Made by a program: the position numbers and the translations under genes | Source of the DNA: Photobacterium indicum | GTDB taxonomy: Bacteria; Pseudomonadota; Gammaproteobacteria; Enterobacterales; Vibrionaceae | Assembly: GCF_003026215.1 (NCBI RefSeq) | Contig: NZ_PYOC01000004.1 | Coordinates: 309,267-373,266, forward strand | Direction: 5' to 3' | Length of the DNA stretch: 64,000 nucleotides | Shown: positions 59,489 to 64,000 of the stretch, piece by piece | Layout of the letters: the number at the start of each line of letters is the position of its first letter | Numbering within the stretch: the stretch's first letter is position 1 | The notes under the pieces: model-generated | The model's database searches: none | Told to the model about the DNA's origin: nothing | Seen by the model: the letters and a program-made list of their open reading frames with translations, nothing else

Positions 59489-61060
59489 ATGAAGTCACGA
59501 ATTTTACTAGCGAGTACGCTATTACTGGCTGGTTGCCAAATTACAAATACAACAGAAAAACAGGCTGAAACAAATAAAAGCGACAAGCCTGCACATGTTT
59601 CTGAACAACCAGCCTTAGAAATACAACAACAAATAACGGTACAACCGATCGTAAAAGAAAAAGCACCAACACCTCAAGAACAAAGTGATGTGTGGCAGCG
59701 TATCAGCATGCAGATCACAACTGATATCCCAAATAATAAACAAGTACAATATTACCGTAATTGGTATTTAAAAAATCCAGCCCACCTTAGAACCGTCGCT
59801 AAGCGTGCTGAACCTTTTCTGTATTTCATCACTGAAGAAATTGAAAAGCGCGACTTGCCTCTTGAGCTCGCTTTATTACCGATTGTTGAAAGTTCGTTTG
59901 ACCAATTTGCCTATTCTCATGGCAGTGCAGCAGGTCTATGGCAAATTACGCCCCCAACAGGTCGTAGCTTTGGTCTTGAGCAAAATTGGTGGTATGACGG
60001 TCGTCGCGATGTTGTAGAGTCTACACGTGCCGCTCTGGATTTATTAGAATATCTTAATCGTAAATTCGATGGTAACTGGCAACATGCATTAGCAGCTTAT
60101 AACACAGGTGAAGGCCGTGTTTTCCGAGCGATTCGTAAAAATAAAGCGGCAGGTAAACCAACAGATTTCTGGTCACTAGATTTACCAAAAGAAACCAGTG
60201 GTTATGTACCTAAACTGTACGCTGTAGCTGACGTCATCAAAAACAGTAAGAAATATGGTTTAGATATTCCAGCGATTGCTAATAAGCCAGTCGTTAAAGT
60301 TGTGGAACCAGGCATTCAGATGGATCTTGCGCTAGCAGCTCAATATGCCGCAATGAATGTCACTGATCTTCAAAACTTAAATCCAGGCTATAACCAGTGG
60401 GCAACCGCTCCTGATAATCACACTCACCTACTTCTACCCATCAAAAAAGTCGATACTTTTAATACCAAACTAGCCCAAAGCGGCAATCAAGGAATGAAGG
60501 TCGTTCGCTATAAGGTGAAATCTGGTGATACGTTAGGTGGGTTGGCAGCTAAACATAAGACATCGGTCAAAGAGATCCAGCGAGCAAATAAGATGAACAC
60601 TACCAACATTCGTGTTGGTAAACACTTACTGATCCCAGTCGCAATGAAGAGTGGTGCTGAATTTACCTCAACAGGTAAAATGCAACAGGCTCGTACTCAA
60701 AAAAGTCATGGCAGTGGTTACAGAACAATCTACCAAGTTAAATCGGGTGACAGCCTATGGACAATCGCTCGTAATCAAAAAGTCTCGATAAAGCAGATTA
60801 CAAAGTGGAACAACCTGAACAAAAGTAGCCCACTCAAGATAGGGCAAAAGCTTAATATTTGGAAAGATCAAAACGAAGGTGGTGTCATTCGCACAGTCTT
60901 TTATGAGATCCGCCAAGGTGATAATCTCAGCCTTATAGCACAACGCTTTAACGTCAAGGTATCAGATGTTGTAAAATGGAATCAAATCAATGCAAAAAAA
61001 TATTTAAAACCAGGCCAAAAATTGAAGCTATATGTTGATGTAACGAAGGTAAGTGTATGA
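59489..61060 (+). CDS. mltD: Membrane-bound lytic murein transglycosylase D
   Basis: MltD cleaves glycan strands, forming anhydro-muropeptides. It is a lipoprotein: lipobox LLAGC with Cys16. The SLT domain (about 115-260) has catalytic Glu134 in LLPIVESSFDQFAYS, then GLWQITPPTGR and AAYNTGEGRV. Three LysM repeats follow at about 345-388, 412-457 and 475-518, each opening with a VKSGDTLGGL-like segment. Total length 523. It overlaps the next gene by four bases. Confidence 0.95.
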   Translation: MKSRILLASTLLLAGCQITNTTEKQAETNKSDKPAHVSEQPALEIQQQITVQPIVKEKAPTPQEQSDVWQRISMQITTDIPNNKQVQYYRNWYLKNPAHLRTVAKRAEPFLYFITEEIEKRDLPLELALLPIVESSFDQFAYSHGSAAGLWQITPPTGRSFGLEQNWWYDGRRDVVESTRAALDLLEYLNRKFDGNWQHALAAYNTGEGRVFRAIRKNKAAGKPTDFWSLDLPKETSGYVPKLYAVADVIKNSKKYGLDIPAIANKPVVKVVEPGIQMDLALAAQYAAMNVTDLQNLNPGYNQWATAPDNHTHLLLPIKKVDTFNTKLAQSGNQGMKVVRYKVKSGDTLGGLAAKHKTSVKEIQRANKMNTTNIRVGKHLLIPVAMKSGAEFTSTGKMQQARTQKSHGSGYRTIYQVKSGDSLWTIARNQKVSIKQITKWNNLNKSSPLKIGQKLNIWKDQNEGGVIRTVFYEIRQGDNLSLIAQRFNVKVSDVVKWNQINAKKYLKPGQKLKLYVDVTKVSV

Positions 61061-61746
61061 CACCGTCGAGAAATCCATTCGTAGCTCTATTAGATTTACT
61101 TCGATCACCTATCGATTGTTTTGCTGCAATCTACGAACGCCCTAAATGGGCATTTATCCCGTATTTAATCATTATCTTAAGCCCATTACTTGTATGGTTT
61201 AGCTACTTTGATAATGTCGATATGGCATGGCTGCAACAGGTATTGATGACTCAATTATCGAATAATGGTCAATTAATTGAGCAAGATTGGCTAACACAAG
61301 ATGTATTGACTGCGGGTGAAATTTTCAGTGATATTTTTGGGCGAACTGTCTGTGTTTTTGTACTCGCACTTTGGCTAAACCTGTCAACCAAAGGCAATCG
61401 TTACAAACACAGTTATGGGAAATGGTTAGCTGCATCGTGCTTTATCATGCTTCCCACCTTGGTTGGCGATATCGCAAGTTTTACTAATATCCTTTTTAAC
61501 TCAAACAATATCATGCCTAATGCAGCAGATTTAAATAGCTTGAATGGCTTACTAAAATTGCCGCTTAATCACCCTTGGGCACCCTTTGCCACAACAGTCC
61601 CTTTACTTGCACCTTGGTATATCGCACTGACTTATACTTCGGTAGCGGCATGGACTGACTTTGATCGTGCAAAGGCAATAATTGTTGCCGCTTTACCTTG
61701 GTTACTTATCTTAACTATCTGGCCAATTATGATTTTAGTAGCCTAA
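61057..61746 (+). CDS. YIP1-family membrane protein
   Basis: A 229-residue inner-membrane protein with about five hydrophobic segments (29-48, 93-110, 128-148, 175-195, 205-228). It fits the Yip1 domain family; the bacterial function is unknown. The ATGA overlap with mltD suggests coupled translation and perhaps a murein- or envelope-related role, which is inference. Its 3' end overlaps the converging yafD-like gene by 20 bases. Confidence 0.8.
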   Translation: MTPSRNPFVALLDLLRSPIDCFAAIYERPKWAFIPYLIIILSPLLVWFSYFDNVDMAWLQQVLMTQLSNNGQLIEQDWLTQDVLTAGEIFSDIFGRTVCVFVLALWLNLSTKGNRYKHSYGKWLAASCFIMLPTLVGDIASFTNILFNSNNIMPNAADLNSLNGLLKLPLNHPWAPFATTVPLLAPWYIALTYTSVAAWTDFDRAKAIIVAALPWLLILTIWPIMILVA

Positions 61747-62578
61747 ATGTTGTAATAATCGGATTATGATCTGAAGCATCGGTTTTCGGTGCTTCAGCTG
61801 TAACCACCCGCAGCCCTCGGTAATAAACATGATCCAACGGCTTACCCAATACCTTTATTCTTTGATCTTTTCGCAGCATGACTTCCGATAACTGCAATGA
61901 CCGCGCAAACGCCTTCAATACATCAATTCTTCCCTGACGCCAAGTATTAAAGTCCCCCGCTAAAATTATCGGGCCAATATGCTTTGTAAGAACAGACTTC
62001 AAGCTTTCAAGTTGTGCTTTATATTCATCCAGACCAATCGAAAAATTAACACCGTGTAAATTAACCACAGCTAAAGTCTGTCCGTTTGATAAAGAAAATT
62101 GCGACAATAATGCTGACTTCGGTAAACGTAACCACGGTTCCATTGCCAAGTAGGCACACGTTTGTTTGGCATCGACATTAGATAAATTCATCACACCAGC
62201 AGGTGTATCCATAAATTTAAAAGCATTGGCCATACGCACCTTCCACTCACTACCTTCAAGATAAGATTGTAAATCAAGGTTCAAGCTAGCTTCTTGTAAC
62301 AAGACTAAGTCACTATCACGAGAGAATCCCTCTAACGCAGTGCGCCAGTTCTCACGCTGCTGTTTATAAATATTCCAAACAGAAACAGTGAAAGTACCAT
62401 CCTGGTCTAACGGTAACCCCTGTATGCTATCAATACAGCTGAATGAAAATTGTGGAGCAAGTACTTCTGCACTGATTTCAGGTGCTGTCGAAACATCAAA
62501 TGATGCATTGAATGCCCCAAAACCTAATACGCCAGCGACAACCCCAACCCCTGCAACAACTTTTGCATAACGCGCCAT
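61727..62578 (-). CDS. Endonuclease/exonuclease/phosphatase-family protein (YafD-like)
   Basis: A 283-residue protein with one N-terminal hydrophobic segment (about 5-25), probably a signal or anchor, and an EEP domain. Visible catalytic motifs are the metal-binding Glu in LLQEASL, LAGDFNTW and the final SDHNPI. E. coli YafD is similar. Such proteins act on phosphodiester or phosphate esters; the substrate is unknown. The gene is monocistronic. Confidence 0.86.
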   Translation of the reverse strand: MARYAKVVAGVGVVAGVLGFGAFNASFDVSTAPEISAEVLAPQFSFSCIDSIQGLPLDQDGTFTVSVWNIYKQQRENWRTALEGFSRDSDLVLLQEASLNLDLQSYLEGSEWKVRMANAFKFMDTPAGVMNLSNVDAKQTCAYLAMEPWLRLPKSALLSQFSLSNGQTLAVVNLHGVNFSIGLDEYKAQLESLKSVLTKHIGPIILAGDFNTWRQGRIDVLKAFARSLQLSEVMLRKDQRIKVLGKPLDHVYYRGLRVVTAEAPKTDASDHNPIITTFRLLKS

Positions 62579-62657
62579 TATAACGACCTTTTAAAATCGA
62601 CATTGTCCCTAGCAATAGGACTGCTATAAAATGAAAATAAAGAGAAAGGCAATTGAA

Positions 62658-62993
62658 TCAGTAATGTTCGCCGTTATCGTAATAAGCACTTGGCGTTAAA
62701 GAAGAAAATATAACGGCAACATCTTGCTCGTTATCTTGCAAAGCAGAACGAATCACCTGTGTAATGATATTAGCGACTTGATCTTGAATCATTTGCCCTC
62801 GATCAAACCACAATACTTCAACAAATGGATATGCGTCAGAGACTTCACCATCAAAGATAAATGAAGCAGGTATATGTTCGAGAGTAAAATCTTCACGAGG
62901 ACACGCCATAAGTGGTTGAAGGTCATCAACTAAAGCTGTTGATAATGCTTTGACCATATCAAATTCAACAGCGCGAAAACGGAGATGAGGCAT
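62658..62993 (-). CDS. DUF1904 protein
   Basis: A 111-residue cytosolic protein resembling the DUF1904 family (tautomerase-like fold suspected). The ATG at 62993 starts MPHLRFRAVEFDMVK, with GGGAG five bases upstream. The Pro after Met recalls tautomerase Pro1, though no activity is established. A longer open frame to 63116 has an unconserved N-terminal part. Confidence 0.82.
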   Translation of the reverse strand: MPHLRFRAVEFDMVKALSTALVDDLQPLMACPREDFTLEHIPASFIFDGEVSDAYPFVEVLWFDRGQMIQDQVANIITQVIRSALQDNEQDVAVIFSSLTPSAYYDNGEHY

Positions 62994-63176
62994 ATAAACT
63001 CCCAAGGGCGATAGCTGGAAAGTCCACACAATACCACTAAAGCAATGCACTACGCAGTCTTTTTTTCCCTTAGTCAGCCAAGGTACAATCGCGCTTTTCG
63101 TCAATAATATAGACATGAGAAGAGTTTAACTCGATTTATCCCAGTAAGATTTAATAGATAAATTTTAGGACGGGAC

Positions 63177-63251
63177 AGGCAGGGGAGAGATTCGAACTCC
63201 CAACACGCGCATTCTTATAGTGGGGAAATCCGCTGCTCTTTTCTCTAGCTG
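63177..63251 (-). pseudogene. Degenerate tRNA-Trp copy
   Basis: Read on the minus strand, the T-arm (GTGTTGGGAGTTCGAATCTC), the part GAGCAGCGGATT and the CCCCTGCC end match the intact tRNA-Trp at 63299-63375. However, three bases are missing next to the T stem, the anticodon arm is disrupted by foreign bases (no CCA anticodon) and the D arm is lost. It lies beyond the rRNA operon terminator. It should be nonfunctional. Confidence 0.8.
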
Positions 63252-63258
63252 CAGATAG

Positions 63259-63292
63259 CAAAAAGGCTCATATCTTTCGATATGAGCCTTCT
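63259..63292 (-). terminator. rRNA operon terminator
   Basis: AAGGCTCATATC-TTTC-GATATGAGCCTT (63263-63290) forms a perfect 12-bp stem. On the minus strand it is followed by a T run (63259-63262), just after tRNA-Trp. Confidence 0.9.
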
Positions 63293-63298
63293 TTAATA

Positions 63299-63375
63299 TG
63301 GCAGGGGTGGAGAGATTCGAACTCCCAACACGCGGATTTGGAATCCGCTGCTCTGCCAGTTGGAGCTACACCCCT
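63299..63375 (-). tRNA. tRNA-Trp (CCA)
   Basis: A 77-nt tRNA with acceptor AGGGGTG/CACCCCT, anticodon loop TTCCAAA and encoded CCA. It is the last gene of the rRNA operon. Confidence 0.96.
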
Positions 63376-63411
63376 GTAGTTATTTTAAAGACTTAACTTT
63401 GTCTTAATTAA

Positions 63412-63488
63412 TGGCGGAGTGGACGGGACTCGAACCCGCGACCCCCGGCGTGACAGGCCGGTATTCTAACCAACTGAACTACCACTCC
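63412..63488 (-). tRNA. tRNA-Asp (GTC)
   Basis: A 77-nt tRNA with acceptor GGAGTGG/CCACTCC, anticodon loop CTGTCAC and encoded CCA. It lies between 5S rRNA and tRNA-Trp. Confidence 0.97.
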
Positions 63489-63550
63489 GCAGTGTCTATT
63501 CAGCATAAAGCTATTACTTATAATAAAACGGTTCACCGCTTTATTTTTGC

Positions 63551-63577
63551 TTTCATCTTTTTTAAAAAAAGATGAAA
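63551..63577 (-). repeat. Long A/T hairpin between 5S rRNA and tRNA-Asp
   Basis: TTTCATCTTTTTT and AAAAAAGATGAAA form an almost loopless palindrome. As RNA it would be a processing signal or pause site between 5S and tRNA-Asp. Confidence 0.65.
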
Positions 63578-63586
63578 ACGAATTGG

Positions 63587-63706
63587 GCGCCTGGCGATGC
63601 CCTACTCTCACATGGGGAGACCCCACACTACCATCGGCGCAACTGCGTTTCACTTCTGAGTTCGGCATGGGATCAGGTGGAGCCACAGCGCTATGGTCGC
63701 CAGACA
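63587..63706 (-). rRNA. 5S ribosomal RNA
   Basis: About 120 nt, recognised by the conserved CCATGCCGAACTCAGAAGTG and CGCCGATGGTAGTGTGGGGT segments. The ends TGTCTGGCG and CGCCAGGCG pair as helix I. Exact ends are estimated from E. coli 5S. Confidence 0.95.
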
Positions 63707-63826
63707 AATTCTTTATTGTCAGCGCTAGCTGGCAATAGCAATCTTGGAAATCTAACTAGTCTACAATCTGTTCTCAAACACCATTCAAGTGTTCGTGGAG
63801 TCCGTAAAAAACCCCTTGGGTGTTGT

Positions 63827-64000
<174 letters not shown>

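Overview
The window is a chromosomal core region of a gammaproteobacterium. Gene order (prfA-hemA | lolB-ispE-prs, pth-ychF, tRNA array-ubiF, miaB-ybeZ-ybeY-ybeX-lnt, leuS-lptE-holA, rsfS-rlmH-mrdAB-rlpA-dacA-ybeD-lipBA, bamC-dapA | gcvR-bcp, perM-bepA-arsC, uraA | upp, purMN, gmhA-yafJ, fadE, dnaQ | rnhA, yafS | gloB-mltD, rrn) and protein content point to the Vibrionaceae, most likely Photobacterium. The genus is inferred from memory of protein and tRNA-array style, not from a search. I see no prophage, transposase, CRISPR array or horizontally acquired island.

Layout. 1-4571: translation termination, heme, outer-membrane lipoprotein sorting, isoprenoid and PRPP synthesis. 4829-6865: a lipoprotein 5'-nucleotidase set between prs and pth. 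6998-8781: pth and ychF. 9088-12757: an array of 24 tRNA genes (5 Met-CAT, 12 Leu-TAG, 7 Gln-TTG) behind one strong stable-RNA-type promoter and in front of two terminators. It is a much enlarged version of the E. coli metT-leuW-glnU... operon, which also lies next to ubiF. 12961-21631: ubiquinone, peptidoglycan and tRNA/rRNA maturation genes and lnt. 21735-35466: leuS, LPS-assembly and polymerase genes, the rod-shape cluster (PBP2, RodA, RlpA, PBP5) and lipoate synthesis. 35562-46385: envelope, lysine synthesis, redox and uracil genes. 46481-49828: pyrimidine salvage, purine synthesis and a glutamine-amidotransferase-like protein. 49890-63000: heptose, anion transport, fatty-acid oxidation, proofreading, RNase H, methylglyoxal and murein genes. 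63177-64000: the distal end of an rRNA operon on the minus strand (23S, 5S, tRNA-Asp, tRNA-Trp, terminator), with a degenerate tRNA-Trp copy beyond the terminator.

The standout is the tRNA array. It grew by nested tandem duplication, its spacers carry hairpins some of which differ between copies in ways that keep pairing, one Leu copy has a changed acceptor stem, and the amplified Leu-TAG and Gln-TTG isoacceptors fit a visible preference for CTA and CAA codons in genes such as leuS. Other points: two long hairpins (after leuS and after bepA) that share a TTCC-N8-GGAA core; a PurR box at purM; a FadR-like operator at fadE; and no hda gene between arsC and uraA, where E. coli has it. Positions come from reading the sequence by eye; functions rest on family knowledge without database searches.
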